In this document: piece by piece, positions 35,052-47,377 of the stretch
Layout of the letters: the number at the start of each line of letters is the position of its first letter
Position numbering within the stretch: the stretch's first letter is position 1
Assembly (NCBI GenBank): GCA_963978895.1
Contig: OZ022244.1
Coordinates: 2,136,020-2,200,019, forward strand
Direction: 5' to 3'
Origin: Erpobdella octoculata
Lineage: Eukaryota; Annelida; Clitellata; Hirudinida; Erpobdellidae
DNA: 64,000 bases
Notes under the pieces: model-generated
Seen by the model: the letters and a program-made list of their open reading frames with translations, nothing else
Told to the model about the DNA's origin: nothing
Database searches by the model: none
Made by a program: the position numbers and the translations under genes

Positions 35052-36312
35052 TATTTATTATATTGAAATAAAAATATATGAGCAAAAATTTCAATCGTGT
35101 CGAAATAAACTAATAATAACTAAACTGAACTAGAATGATAGCACCAAAACTATATAGAAACTAAAATAATTGCATTTAGGAAAACTAAAACTAAATAAAA
35201 TAAAAATGACTTAGGCAAAACTAACTAAAACTAAAATGATTTTCATAACTAAAATATCACTGAACATACCTGTGTCTCAACAATCTATAATTTGAATCTA
35301 TTTTGATATATCCATTTATTAAACGGAATAATTAAAACGCGAACTATACAAATTTTTTAAAATCAATTTTGCTTAACGTATTACGCTCATTGGTACCTGT
35401 ATGAGCTAGACCACTAAGTCGCCAGATTAGCCGGCGTAGCCGATTTGCGAAAGTACTAATCCGTGAAATTAAATTTTGTAATTTCTTACATAATAAGTTA
35501 TCTATAAACCCAAATATAATCCAAGATTAGTTTTATATGACAAGAACTCCCTGTTATTAGAATAGCCTTTTTCAAATTAAAACTCAAACCAAGACTAAAC
35601 AACATAAATATGTACTGTAGTTCATATGTTGATTATTATTGTAATCACAGAACTTTCCAATTATTTCGCTCAATCCATTAAACCAATTCTAAATAATATA
35701 TAGCCTAAAATTCACTCCCAAACGTATTTATAAAAATATGTAAATCGTACTAACCAAACTTGACCCGAACCCGACCCGAAATTTTGAATGTCGAAAACCC
35801 GAACACGATCTTTGAAAAATTGAAAACCCGGTTTTTAGAAAGTCTCAAGCCCGAACCCGAAAAAAATCAAAAAGTCGTACCCGTGACATCCCTAATTCTC
35901 ACTATTTTATTGATTGGCTTTCTATAATTTTCTTACATAGTTACATAACTTATCAATAGCCGTTTTTTTTTCAAAAAATTGTCTTGCTAAGAAATCTTTG
36001 AACGAATTATCAAAGAAAAAATTGTGTACCACATTCCTAGGTATAAATGCCTCAACTCCTTTACTCCAGGTTTCATAAGTATGTGGCGAATCAGTTAAGT
36101 TTTGTTTCTCTCCGTCGTACCAGACATCACATAGATCGTCGCAAATAAGAACAAATTCTGTTTATTTTAGGCAATTGAATAGTTATATGTCAAAATATAA
36201 TATCTGGTAGTTGGAGTATTAGGGTGATTAGAGATATTCCGACAAAAATGACGATTTCTCGAAAGTTATTATAAGCAATTTTATATAAAAAACCTAAATT
36301 GTTCTCTAAGGA

Positions 36313-36495
36313 TACATAAATACATACACACATACATACATACATACATACATACATACATACATACATACATACATACATACATACATACATACATACA
36401 TACATACATACATACATACATACATACATACATACATACATACATACATACATACATACATACATACATACATACATACATACATACATACATAA

Positions 36496-36526
<31 letters not shown>

Positions 36527-36632
36527 CATACATACATACATACATACATACATACATACATACATACATACATACATACATACATACATACATACATACA
36601 TACATACATACATACATACATACATACATACA
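36313..36632. repeat. (CATA)n microsatellite, unit 2
   Basis: About 320 bp of CATA repeat not interrupted by LINE A; it runs on to the empty MITE site at 36654-36661. Confidence 0.95.
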
Positions 36633-36639
36633 CACACAC

Positions 36640-38200
36640 ATACAGACTTCATAGTTATTGTATGTCGATTGATACTAATTAATCAATTTATTATTCAATG
36701 GCTCACAACGTTACTTACCCTCATTCTGAGTAACATTTGTTTTCACTAGCCAAAATGACCAAAACAGAATAACTGGTAAAACAGCTTTTCTGATCATGGT
36801 ATATTTCAAAATTTATAATATTTAAAAGGTAGTTAATATTAATTACGAAGCCTTGTTGATCGATTTAAAAATAAACAAATATCGATATGACGTTGCGCGA
36901 ATTACAAGTTTCAGCCAAAAGTGGATATTAACTTAAAAAGGTAGACAAAGAAGCGTATAACTTCTTCAAGTTTATTTTCTGAACATTAACATTTATTGAA
37001 AAAAGATTCAAAGCTGATTCGTCTCAAACCAATAGAAACTTTAAAGTTTAAAAAAAACTGCAAAACTATTGAGTTCTCCCTTGCTTGTTCCTGAATAATG
37101 GTTCATGGAAATAGATTGGCAGACAAATATATATATATTGAGTTGTTTTATTTGTTTTGTGATTTGTTTTTTAAATTTTTTTCTTGTTTGTTTCATTTTT
37201 TTATAAAATTTGAGAAATTTACGTAAATAATTTATCCTTACTTTCCATCTTTTTATAATTTTGAATATCATTATGCGAAGAAATAAGAAAAAATAAACTT
37301 GCATGGGCAACTTTTCTCTGATTTATTAGGATCACAAATCTGTTAATGTTGTCAAAATTCAAAAGAAAAAGGTCCTAAAATCATAAACGAAACAAGCCCT
37401 GGCCACCAAGAAACTATTTGAGATGAAAAAACCTTTATAATAAAACATTTAAAATTTCAAGTTGTTACTACGGAAAAAAAAACTAAATTAAATCAAATTG
37501 GAGTCAGCAAATTCTAATAAAAAGCTGAAAGATATTTATTTAAGAAAGCGCACAATAACTGTTTGCTCAGTTTCTACTGTATTAACATCGACATGTAAAA
37601 CATAAAGGCTTACAAAATAAAACGGGTTTAAATGAACTTGTAAAATTGGTCAAGGTCACATATTCAATGATGGATGCTTGTTTTCCGTTCTCAACGATTT
37701 GCTAAATTCTTCCTTCATAGTTATGACGAGTACAAGAAAATGAAAAGCAAAGTGTACTTTTTCCGGGCTGAGGTTGATGCATCCAAATATGTACGATTGA
37801 GAATCGGTTATTAGTTTGCACCTTACCAAATTGTGATTTCTATAACAAAAACTTTATATAAAAAAACGTCTGGAAGTTTGAAGTTCTGGAAAAGAGTTAA
37901 GTTGTTTTATTTGTTTTGTGATTTCTTTTCTAAATTTGTTTCCTGGTTTGCCGGTTCCGTTTTCTGTAAAATTAAAGTAGCTTATGTATATTTCTTATGG
38001 CTTTTTCCTCACCGTAATTTAAATATCTTTATGTTAAGAAACAAGAAAAAGTAAAACTCTACACTTTTTTTACATTAGCAATAGCGGTAATGGGGCTATT
38101 ATTGGCTATTATTTTTTAACTGTTTTAGCGCTATTTACTACCGCTGTTTTTGATCATGTTTTTTCATATCAATTAAATGCTTTTTTATGCATTTTGTTTT
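36640..38200. other. intergenic, no gene recognised
   Basis: The first 300 bp match unit 1 (11338-11640) across the unoccupied GTTATTGT site. From about 36960 to 38150 it is unrelated to unit 1, with no coding or transposon signature recognised. Confidence 0.5.
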
Positions 38201-38244
38201 TATTTAAAGTATGAATGAAATCTAAATCTGAGTTTTTTTTAAGC

Positions 38245-38590
38245 TTGTATACACCTATAATGATGATATTTTGGTAGCAAGAAAATCTGTTGAAGACCAC
38301 ACAGAGCACTTGAGGACAGTTTTTAAGCGATTTTCCAAATTTGGCATAACCATCAACCGTGCAAAACGTGAAATTGGTGTTGAAAAATTCAATTTTATTG
38401 GCCCTCATATAACTCAGTCAAGCGTCACTCCCCTTTCCGAAAAAGTTGAATCTCTGCTGAATTTCACCAAACCATCTTCAACCAAACAGTTACGAAGATT
38501 CATCGGCCTCATAAATTTTTATCAAAGGTTCATTTCTAACTGTGCTACTATTCTAGCTTCATTTACAAACCTTCTCAAGAGTAATAACAC
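38245..38590 (+). pseudogene. Ty3/gypsy reverse transcriptase fragment, unit 2 (best kept)
   Basis: Open through VYTYNDDILVARKSVEDH, TVFKRFSKFGITI, FIGPHIT, TKQLRRFIGLINFYQRFI. This is the gypsy RT from the YxDD box through the RT/RNase H connection, here with Asn in the x position. It has no protease, RNase H or integrase and ends in the AC microsatellite. Confidence 0.85.
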
Positions 38591-38596
38591 ATTCAC

Positions 38597-38690
38597 ATGC
38601 ACACACACACACACACATCATTATCATTATCATCATAGTCATCGTCATCGTCGTCCTCGTCGTCGTCGTCGTCATCATCATCATCATTGC
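38597..38690. repeat. compound (AC)n-(ATC)n-(GTC)n microsatellite
   Basis: Same compound array as at 13279. Confidence 0.9.
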
Positions 38691-38749
38691 GGTCGCCCAA
38701 ATTATCATGGAATCAAGAGGAAACAAGTTCGTTGCAAACAATAGATTTT

Positions 38750-39797
38750 TGGCGCCAATTTTCTAGAAAACTTTTAAAGATGCAGGCTAAATTTAGAAGC
38801 GCATTGTTTATTACTTTTTTTCAACATCTCATTCTTTAGTTTTTCTGTTTCTTTTTCTGTGTCATTTTTGCGTTGATTAGTTGTTGTTTGTTACGCTGTT
38901 TTTTTGTAGTTGCGACCAGAAAAAGAAAACGTTTTGCATCTATCGAGCGTTTAATGTGGTTTAGCTTGCCTCTATTATGTTGCATTTATTTATTTGATTT
39001 TAAATTTATTGCACAAAATATCGTTGATTTTGTCGGGTCACTTTAATAAGATTTTTATTTATTTAAAAGTCTGTTTTATTCGTTGTAGTTGATTCAAGTA
39101 TTCATTATTGTCGCTTCTTTCTGTGGTTTCAATTTTTTATTTTAATGTGTTTTATTTCTTAATAACCGTATTAATCTGTTAAGAGAAAAATGAATAATAT
39201 TGGCTCTTTGTCAATGTCTCTGTTTTAAACAAAACATAAGAGTATTTCTGATTTTAAACTCTACTCTCTCAACTGTTATATTATTTAATTTATTGTTTCA
39301 TTATAAGGTTCGAAAGATAGCTTTATATAGCTAAAACTGGCCAGTAAACCCTGATTGTTTTATAACTTTTATATTTATATACCAGTAAATTTATTAATTC
39401 AAATTCTTGTCGTTTCAAATGAAGGAAACACAAGTTAGTTTGAATTTCTTGCAGCCGGCATTCTAATCCAAGTATTTTATTTTCCTTTACTCAGAGACTA
39501 AAAATATATAAACTTGTAAAAAACTTATCAAATCTTAAGAAACCCTACATCTCTGTATATAGTTTTAGTTGTTTAAAACATAGCAGTGGTTTTTGTCACT
39601 GAATACCATATTTTGCAACCATAATTATTATGCTCCCGAAAGTAATATAAGCAAAATAAATAACAAAAAATACATGTTTTAATACAAAATAACGAGATGG
39701 TTATGATGTTAGTCTTAGAATATTTTAGTTTGTTCTTTGATTTTGCGAATGTTTGGTTCAAAAATAATAAGTCTATATCTATATAAATTGTTAGATT
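38750..39797. other. region downstream of EGF gene 2, no gene recognised
   Basis: Homologous to 13430-14479; no conserved reading frame. Confidence 0.5.
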
Positions 39798-39859
39798 TTT
39801 ATTAAATATTTCTTTTCTGTTCATCAGTTCATCCTTGGAAGAGAAAGAAAAGACACTCA

Positions 39860-39915
39860 TCAATTGACATCATGTTCTTCAGAGGATAATTCAGAAGCTG
39901 ATTCAAGTCTTTTGT
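39860..39915 (-). CDS. EGF gene 2 cytoplasmic tail exon, intact
   Basis: Joins the transmembrane exon in phase 1 to read YKRLESASELSSEEHDVN and stop. The short acidic, Ser-rich tail has no known signalling motif that I recognise. Identical in gene 3. Confidence 0.8.
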
Positions 39916-40101
39916 CTAAGAAATAAAACTAAGAATTGTTTAATAAAAATTTATTTAATAACATATAATAAATCTTTTTTTGTTTTTATTTACAAAACTA
40001 AGTAAAAAGTCTAAGAATTAACATTTAGGAGATGAACTATTTGCGTATAAACCACTTAGAGAAAAATTAGAAAATAATAATTATAAAAATATTTCACTCA
40101 C

Positions 40102-40239
40102 ATTCGATTAATAATAAAGCAATGACCAGAATTATTAGCAAAACGACAATAATAGTGGCAAAAGCTAATGCTGTGCATTGAGGACGTTCTTCAGGTACTT
40201 TTACTTTACTGTTATCTTTATCGCTTTCCTTAAAATCAG
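40102..40239 (-). CDS. EGF gene 2 transmembrane exon
   Basis: 138 bp; a charged juxtamembrane stretch with ESDKDNSK, then PEERPQC and a 23-residue helix (ALAFATIIVVLLIILVIALL). Donor GTGAGT. Confidence 0.85.
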
Positions 40240-40458
40240 CTGTAATTTAAATATAAGTGTGCGTGTGTTAAACATTTTATGTGATTTTGGATAGCATTAC
40301 AATATGAAATAGTAAATAGACTGAGATGTTTTTAAAATCTATTTTTAATAAATAGTAAAATTCAAGAAATTAAATAAGATAGAATAAGGTCGGATATCAC
40401 CGCTGCCGATAGAGCGGGTATTTTGCCATATTCAAGCAAATTAAAAACCAATGTGTAC

Positions 40459-40584
40459 CCGAGCAGTTGAACTCATTGTCGTGGGTATATCCATAGATGC
40501 AATAACATGCATACGTTCCGGGGAAATTTTGACAGCTTGTCGTATCAGGATCGCATTTGTTTCTTCTTGCGCATTCATCGACAT
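40459..40584 (-). CDS. EGF gene 2, EGF_CA exon (E5)
   Basis: DVDECARRNKC start and CQNFPGTYACYC motif; donor is GTACAC. Confidence 0.85.
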
Positions 40585-40781
40585 CTAAATATTGAAAACC
40601 GAGTCAATAAATTGGCACATGGTAAGCCACAAAACAAAATGATTTGAATAAAAGTAAATAGTCAATATTGGTAGGTTTATTAGAATAAAGTCAACATATT
40701 TTTTTCTCAAGGAACCAGAACATTACAGTGTTGAAATTATTTTTTAGAAAAATAATTTTTTATTACAATTAATAAACTAAC

Positions 40782-40910
40782 CCACGCATGTTTTAGTCGA
40801 TATGGAAGTAAAGCCGTTTTTGCACTTACACCCGTAAGAACCGTTTGTGTTAAAACATTCTGATTTATCAGTTTCGCAAGAACTATTCAAGGTAAGACAT
40901 TCATTTACAT
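40782..40910 (-). CDS. EGF gene 2, EGF exon (E4)
   Basis: VNECLTLNSSC start and CFNTNGSYGCKC motif. The first codon is completed by T from the previous exon, giving Tyr instead of the calcium-ligand Asp. Confidence 0.85.
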
Positions 40911-41690
40911 CTGTAATGTCATCAGTTTAAAATTAATTTAGCAGTTTTTGATTTTGGTTAAGCGTCATGGCTTTTTAGTCAGTCAAACTTTAATTTTAAT
41001 ATCAAGCCCCGTAAAATTTGTGAATACATTTTTTGCTAGTTATCTTTCTTCATAAAATTTCATTTTTTAAATTCTTATAATGTTTTTATAGACATATCAA
41101 TAAATCTTTTTTTCACTCTACCTATAATTGTAATGGTAACTTAAATGTAAAATAATAGTTCAAAAGCTGTCATATATTCTTGTCTTAAACAACTGTAGAT
41201 TTTTTTGCTACTGGTCTTATATCTAAGTTTGAACAAATCCATTGAATGATGGTTTTCAAGTATTAGTTTGAGGTTCGCATCATAATCTGCAGTACTTCTT
41301 ACGTCTAAAGGAGGTACTAGAGTTCTGCATAGGCCAAGCCGGGCTCTGATTTAGGATTATATGAACGGACCGCACAGGGCCCAAGTATGCACTAGCCGAG
41401 TTGTAATGCAAAAAGGTTTTTCCTGTTATATTTATGTTGTACTAGTCCTGTTTATTTAGTTCCTGCTTCGACTAAAACAAAAAGGTATTAGAGTAACATC
41501 AATTTTATTTAAATTGTCAGCTTCGGACACTAGTAAAACGATATTTATTAGCAATATAATACCGTTTTATTATTTATGTCCGAGAATCGGGCTCTTCCAA
41601 CATTGCCCTTAAGAAGCATGCTTTCGGGTGTCAGTCAATCAGTGTATAAAGTTAAGTGCTTATTTAAATTCAGACATTAACAAAACATAC

Positions 41691-41819
41691 ATTGACATTG
41701 AAAATTTGAATAGTTATCAAATCCGTGAATGCAAATGCATGAGTAGTTGCCAATAGTATTGTTGCACACTATTGAACTCTTTTGACATAGGTCGGTTTTT
41801 ATGGAGCACTCATCACTAT
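41691..41819 (-). CDS. EGF gene 2, EGF exon (E3)
   Basis: DSDEC start (DIDEC in gene 1) and CNNTIGNYSCIC motif. The last base is T rather than G before the donor GTATGT. Confidence 0.85.
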
Positions 41820-42339
41820 CTTTTGAATTAAAATTAATTGTAATATAGAGCACGGAGGTTTTATTAACTTAAAAAAATTAAAAAAATTTACAAAGGAAAC
41901 ATTTCTAAAACGTGGCTTGAAAAAATATAGATGTTACAAACGAAACATTTCTAAAACGTTACATAAGAAAAGTTTCTTTAACGTACAGTGCATGAGCAAA
42001 TCAACCAAAAAAATGCGGTTTCTTGTAACCGGAAAGTAACGAACAAGAAACGTTACAAAAACGTTATTATGTTTATTGGGTAAGAAGTGCTACAAAACAC
42101 CACTTTCATAGATACTATCTTTTGTCCTCTTATCAAATATATAGTTTATCTATAGCAACCAAACGCGTTTTATTCGATCTTAATAGGCCTATCAAATTAT
42201 ATAAATGAGAATACAAAATCAGCTAAAAACAGCATTGGCTATTGTAAACAAAACCTTAGTTAATAATTTATTTGTATGTCTATTATTTGTAATTTATTAT
42301 GTTTATCATTACCAATTAATAAACAAAATCAAACTCGAC

Positions 42340-42465
42340 CTTGACATTTTGAGTTGTTTAACTTTTCAAATCCCGGATAACACTTGCATATAAAACTTCC
42401 GACAGTATTCTCACATATTTCATCACTATTGCAATTGTGAGTTTCTTCTAAACACTCATTTATAT
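42340..42465 (-). CDS. EGF gene 2, EGF_CA exon (E2)
   Basis: DINECLEETHNC start and CENTVGSFICKC motif, with normal Cys-x-Cys spacing. Confidence 0.85.
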
Positions 42466-42891
42466 CTGTGCATGAGTGAAAATCTGACTCAGTATTGAAA
42501 ATGTTTTTTAGGCATTATCAACAACACCGTATACATCATTAAAACGTTTTAAAAAAAAGATTAAGTCTAGATACGCCTTGGCATATCGGTAAATATTTCA
42601 ACATCTACGTTTAAAATCCTAGTCAGATAAAATTGCTTAATTTCCTTTTACGATTATTCTTGAGGTTTACGTCATTTTAGTTTTATATTCTCTTGTGGTA
42701 ATCAAATGTGAATCAGGCTCGGTACAGTTCAATTTCAGCCACTTTAAGCACATCAGCCATTTCAGTGAACGCGCTACCCAGAGTATGCTTGACCGTACTA
42801 CTATAACAATTAATTTGCTTCAAAAGTCCAAAAAATAATGTCCAGCCCACCCAATGATAAGATACACAAAACAGTTTAATTATATTATTAC

Positions 42892-43014
42892 CTGAACAAT
42901 CAAAAATAGAATGTTGTTTAAATCCAATTAAACAGTTACAAGAATAGTTGTTTTTATTGTTGATGCACACTGTTGAATTTGTGTTGCACATGCTCCTACC
43001 ATCAAAACACCACG
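42892..43014 (-). CDS. EGF gene 2, first visible EGF exon (E1)
   Basis: AWCFDGRSMC start without calcium-binding residues, CINNKNNYSCNC motif, donor GTAATA. Confidence 0.8.
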
Positions 43015-44298
43015 CTTTAAAACAAAATTTAAGTTATTGATAGAATAATGTTATTTATTATATAAAGAAGAACCCTGCATAGGCCGATTTTTTTAGTTCC
43101 GGTTCAGTTTGAACTGTGTTACTAGCAGAACAATCTATATATCAGGCCTGTTGTATAGAGAAAAAACCCAGGCCTGGCCAATTATATATAAATGCAAATC
43201 TAGGCCCGTTTATTTGTGGATGAACTTAATAAAAATGTTCGGCCAGGACAGGGCAAGCTTTTGCCATTTTTATTCACTTAGCGGCTTTATAATTCAAATG
43301 AGCCGTATTCAAATGTCGCAAGAACAGGTTTTAATATGCAATATTCTCTATTTAAAATCAGTATTATTTTTGAAATGGTTGTCTTATTATAATTTCATTA
43401 ATGAAGGTATGTGCCCATTTTATCAATAAGGATTTTGTTTTTAACTAGCTGTTTTACTCTGTGGTGCAAAATGTTATTGAGGTGGTTACTTTTCCGTTTT
43501 TTCTCTTTTATATTAACTATCTTTTTTTGATATTTTTTGTTTTTATTCTGATTTTTACATTTATAAATATAAATACTTTTTTTTTTATAAAAATTTGATT
43601 ATTTTAGTTTTCATTTTTGTTATTTTTTTCTATTTCATTTTTTTGTTATTTTGTCGTTTCCCCTGTTTCTCCTAAAAAAGAGAAAGTATAAATATATCTA
43701 ACATTCTTTACTTTTTTAATAACTTTCATTTACTATTTTTTTCTTATTTTTTGTTTGTTTTTTTTAGCTTTTTTACAAACTTTTATTTAGGTTACAATTT
43801 CTGTTTGTGTGTGTGTGTGGCTTTCTCTGTACGCAAATTTTGCAAGTAAAATTTAACCAGCATTTTGACTAGCTAGGAGCCTGAAATTTTCAGCATAGCT
43901 TTATATTGGATGACAATACATGATTCAATTAAAAAAAAAGTAATTTGAACATCTTTTGTATACATACACACAGACAAACATCGAGTGTATTTGAAATAAA
44001 AGTTTGTGTTAAAAAACTTGTTTTTTCCTTTACTTGTTTCCAATCGCTGTTCTCTATATTTTTCTCTTTTTATCTTCTCTTTTGCTTTTAATTTTTTTAT
44101 TTTTCTTTACATTTTTCTCTTGTTTTTGTGTTTCTTTCGCTATTTTTATTAGGTCTTTTTCTTTTTTTATAATGTTCAAATTGCACTTTATTTTTTATTT
44201 ATTGTAGTGATTTAAATCTATTTAAGAGCGCTTTGATTTTATAAAAAAATGCTAGTTATTCCTTATAGTTTAGTTCGACAACAACGTGTTTACGTGTA
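43015..44298. other. upstream of EGF gene 2 to unit boundary, no exon recognised
   Basis: Homologous to 21508-23380 but without the hAT piece and the Helitron 3' hairpin. T-rich in the right half. No promoter can be assigned with confidence. Confidence 0.5.
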
Positions 44299-44502
44299 GG
44301 GAAGAGTAGTACCAAATGGCAACACAATTTTACACTTTTATTCAAATCAATCATACAAAAAAAAAACTATAAGTGATTATATTAAATATTTTTCATATAA
44401 AGAAAGAAAAAACATTCTACTATTAAAAACCGCTCATTAAAACCAAAGTATAACAATTTTATAAAAAAAACTTTAAATAACGCAACCTCTCCTAAAATAT
44501 CT

Positions 44503-44545
44503 GGGTGGCTATTCAGTACTACCATGTAGTACTAAATGGCCACCC
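44503..44545. repeat. 43-bp near-perfect palindrome in the pogo-like remnant
   Basis: Arms GGGTGGCTATTCAGTACTAC and GTAGTACTAAATGGCCACCC pair over 20 bp with two mismatches around CAT. It includes the same AAATGGC phrase as the element end, so it may be a transposase-binding site. Absent from unit 2. Confidence 0.7.
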
Positions 44546-44660
44546 CTAGTACAGATTAGCCACTCATGCAATTTTAATTATAGAAGACAAAGTTCTCACC
44601 AAATGGCAAGCCAAAATATTTTATTTCGCAGACAATTCTTTATTAATGTTAATTAAAAAA

Positions 44661-45331
44661 TCATAAAAACATTTTTGTTATTTTATTAATAAGTTTTAGA
44701 TTACAATCCAAGACTATATGATGAAAAATAAAAAAAAATGATTTGCCCATTTTTTTCTTGGATTGTTGAAGGATTGGATCTCCTAATTTTACAAATATTG
44801 GTGCTAAATCTGCCTCACAAACACCTTTATCTGTAAACAAAAATTTGGTCTCTTCGGTGTCTTTATCCTTGTACAAAAATTTAAAAAAATCAGCAGAAAC
44901 TTTATCGCCTTTGACTTCCATGATTTTGCCTACATAACAGGTTTTCAAGTTAAAAACATATTCAGAAATACACCAATTTCCTATTTACATTTTAGTGTTG
45001 TCAAGAGCAAATTAAGCATCTTTACTGGTGACCATAGATATTGATTCCCCGTCAGGCTCAATGTCTTGGAAGCTTTTTGAAATATCCCTTTTTGCTGCAG
45101 GTTTTGATGTTTGGACCTCAAATCTCTTTCTGTTCTTTCTTTCTGCAAAATATTCTTTACTGGAGTATCGGTGAATATGGTTGACGACAATTTTTTCTGA
45201 CCCCCATCTCGTTTGTGAGGTGCAGCTTTCGGAAAAGGGCGGATCATTTGAAGATTTACCAATAACTCTGATCCACTGGGTTCGACAACGACCATAGAGA
45301 TGTTGGGAGTTTGAACGTTTTCTTTAGTCAT
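44661..45331 (-). pseudogene. pogo/Tigger-like transposase C-terminal region
   Basis: Two frames in order. The first (45331-44981) has IRPFPKAAPHK and TIFTDTP, the pattern after the DDE domain of pogo/Tigger-type transposases. The second (44948-44661) has TCYVGKIMEVKGDKVSADFF and DPILQQSKKKM, a small C-terminal domain often attached to such proteins. The frame changes between them and the DDE catalytic domain is missing. Confidence 0.55.
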
Positions 45332-45442
45332 TATTCCATAAGCAGCTTATGCCTCAGTGATGTCTACTCACTTGGTGTTTTTCAGCTGCAGATTTAACTA
45401 GCAAGCAAGTTTTTAAAACTAACCCGTCAAACAGAGAAACTT

Positions 45443-46355
45443 TACAGATGTCTCCCTACAATGACAAACTACTACAATCTAAAAACCCTGACACGCAATC
45501 TACATGGGCTATATATTGAACAGGAAAAACAATATTGGCATGGACAAATTTCAGATGCTGAGGACGACCCAAAAAAACTTTGGAGGACGTTGGGGAAAAT
45601 GCTTTGTCGTGACCAGCAATTTTCGCAATCGTCTTCTGACGGCCCAACTGCAGACTGTTTTGACAAAGTTGAACTGTCAGAGCATCCATATCATCGGCAC
45701 CATCTCCAGTTTTCTCCTAAAAAGAATGCTCTGCAACATTACTTGGTTTCAGTTTCATCACTCGAGAACATGTCTACAAATTGATAATGAGTGCCCCAAA
45801 CAAAAGTTGTTTACTAGATCCTGCACCAACCTGGCTGATTAAGAAAGTTGCAACGGAGTTGTCGCCATTTCTCACTTTTCTGCTTAACACCTCTCTTCAA
45901 AATGGTATCTTTCCAAAAATGTTTGGTTTTGCGATTGTCACTGCAGTACTTAAGAAGACTACGCTTGATCCACTAGATCCTAAAAAATATCGGCCTATAT
46001 CTAATCTTTCATTTATTTCTAAACTGTTGGAACGTGCAGTGAATGATCAACTTGGATGCTACTTATCTGAGCACTCTCTTCTTCCTCTAGTTCAGTCTGC
46101 CTACCGCAGGTTTCTTCTTCTCTGCTCCAACTGCCTGGAACAACTTGCCAACTCAACTTCGAAGCTGTGAAAGCTCCCTCTATACTTTCAAAGCATCCTT
46201 GAAAACTGTACTTTTCGATAACTAATTATTTTAAACTGTTGTTTTATTTTACTTTTTTTTTATTCTTGATCAAACGAATGGCACAGCGCATTTGTGAAGC
46301 GCCTGCGCTTGAATTTGCGCGATACAAATAAACAGAGAATAGAATAGAATAATAT
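45443..46355 (+). pseudogene. LINE B reverse transcriptase, internally deleted, unit 3 copy
   Basis: Same structure and same 880/881-type deletion junction (here 46108/46109) as the unit 1 copy at 215-1127. Confidence 0.85.
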
Positions 46356-46422
46356 CCAATGAATAATAGTAAATTATTGAGAAAGTGTATTGAAGCTAAT
46401 TTAAGAAAAAATATTCTATAAT

Positions 46423-46763
46423 CTAATGCAAAGAAATATATTATTTTATCAGCCAATCCAAAGAAATATATTATTTTATCAGCCAATCCAAAAAAATATC
46501 ATACTCCATTAGCTACAACTAATCAGTTCTAGTTGATAATCCTAGGATGTTTTATACACATCAATTAATGCAAGGAAATATCATACTCTATCAGCTAATC
46601 CATGGGAATATCATACTCCATCAGCTACAGCTAATCAGCTGTAGTTGATAATCCTAGGAAATATTATTGTCCATGAACTATTACAAGACAATATCATACT
46701 CTATCAGCTACTTCTAAAGATTATTATACTCCATCCCTATCAGCTAATTCAAGGAATTATCTT
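46423..46763. repeat. degenerate short tandem repeat array, unit 3
   Basis: Copy of the array at 1195-1535, with only a few base differences. Confidence 0.7.
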
Positions 46764-46767
46764 ACAC

Positions 46768-47377
46768 CAGGGGTCTCCCTACTTCTCGGCTGGAGGGCCG
46801 CATTAACAGTCAACAGCAGTTTAGGGGGGCGACTGCACACTAGAGGTCAATATAAGAAAGAATCAAAACATAGATGTTGTTTTTACTTATATATTTATAA
46901 TTTTAATATTTTTTAATATTATATTTAATGTTGTGTATAAATAAAGTTATTTAAACATGAATAAATAGTGAAACTGTATCTTGCACACAATATGGCTCAA
47001 AAAATGCCGACTGACAAGTCATAACACTAACACTAATTAAAATAGAGTTCTACACATTTTACAATTATATGACAGTATACGACAGTACAAAACAATGGTA
47101 ATCATGGAGAAAAGCGGAATAAATTATTTTCGTGTATTTTTCAAACATTTTTTTATAAATTTTATACCGATAGAAAATACCGTCAGGCAGCGATAAAAGC
47201 TCGAGTACGCAGGCTGACAACAAACTAAAAACGAAGTAGAATATGAAATAAAAGTAGAAATTAAATTGTATGATTTGTGTAAGATAAATTGGAAAAATAT
47301 ATTATTTAAAAAATTAATACAAATTAATTTTTTTTAAATATAAAAAGTCTCCTCAGGCCGCAGTTTGGAGACCCCTG
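46768..47377. mobile_element. hAT-type MITE (CAGGGGTCTCC family), unit 3 copy
   Basis: Same ends and the same 8-bp flanks (TCTTACAC, TCTAACAC) as at 1540-2149. Confidence 0.85.

Larger units (their letters stand above)
33828..35262 (+). mobile_element. hAT element (inner, nested), transposase decayed
   Basis: Inverted ends CAGTGATATTTTAGT are flanked by AACATAGC (33820-33827) and AACATACC (35263-35270), an 8-bp duplication with one mismatch. ACTAAAACT repeats fill both subterminal regions in the same orientation. A BED finger and a C-terminal dimerisation domain remain; the catalytic middle is lost. Total 1435 bp. Confidence 0.85.
33498..35894. mobile_element. hAT element (outer), complete ends
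   Basis: The left end TAAGGATGTCACGGGTAC and the right end GTACCCGTGACATCCCTA are inverted repeats. The flanks are a perfect 8-bp duplication ATTCTCAC (33490-33497 and 35895-35902). CCCGAA-rich subterminal sequence is at both ends. A second hAT element is nested inside. Units 1 and 3 retain only the right part. Confidence 0.85.
39798..43014 (-). other. EGF gene 2: type I membrane protein with five EGF-like domains (gene span)
   Basis: Seven phase-1 exons: EGF at 42892, 42340, 41691, 40782 and 40459, transmembrane at 40102, tail at 39860. All frames are open and all splice sites use GT and AG. Each EGF domain is encoded by one exon and has the hydroxylation consensus; four begin as calcium-binding domains. 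The predicted AATAAA is at 39798-39803 (minus strand). This compact copy most likely shows the ancestral exon order and keeps the empty site of the gene 1 Helitron. Upstream exons, including a signal peptide, were not found before the unit boundary. An extracellular recognition or adhesion function is inferred only from architecture. Confidence 0.8.
44299..45331 (-). mobile_element. pogo/Tigger-like DNA transposon remnant
   Basis: Begins after TA with GGGAAGAGTAGTACCAAATG, a plausible transposon end, and contains the C-terminal half of a transposase-like protein on the minus strand. The phrase ACYAAATGGC recurs at about 44325, 44532 and 44600. LINE B follows on the right, so the other end is lost. 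Confidence 0.5.

Noticed and set aside
43109..43429. 106-codon plus-strand frame upstream of gene 2
   Set aside because: Not kept in the homologous region of unit 1 and without recognisable motifs.
43440..43480. Third-type Helitron end at an AACTAGCTG phrase
   Set aside because: No stem forms next to the CTAG, and CTAG alone is not evidence.
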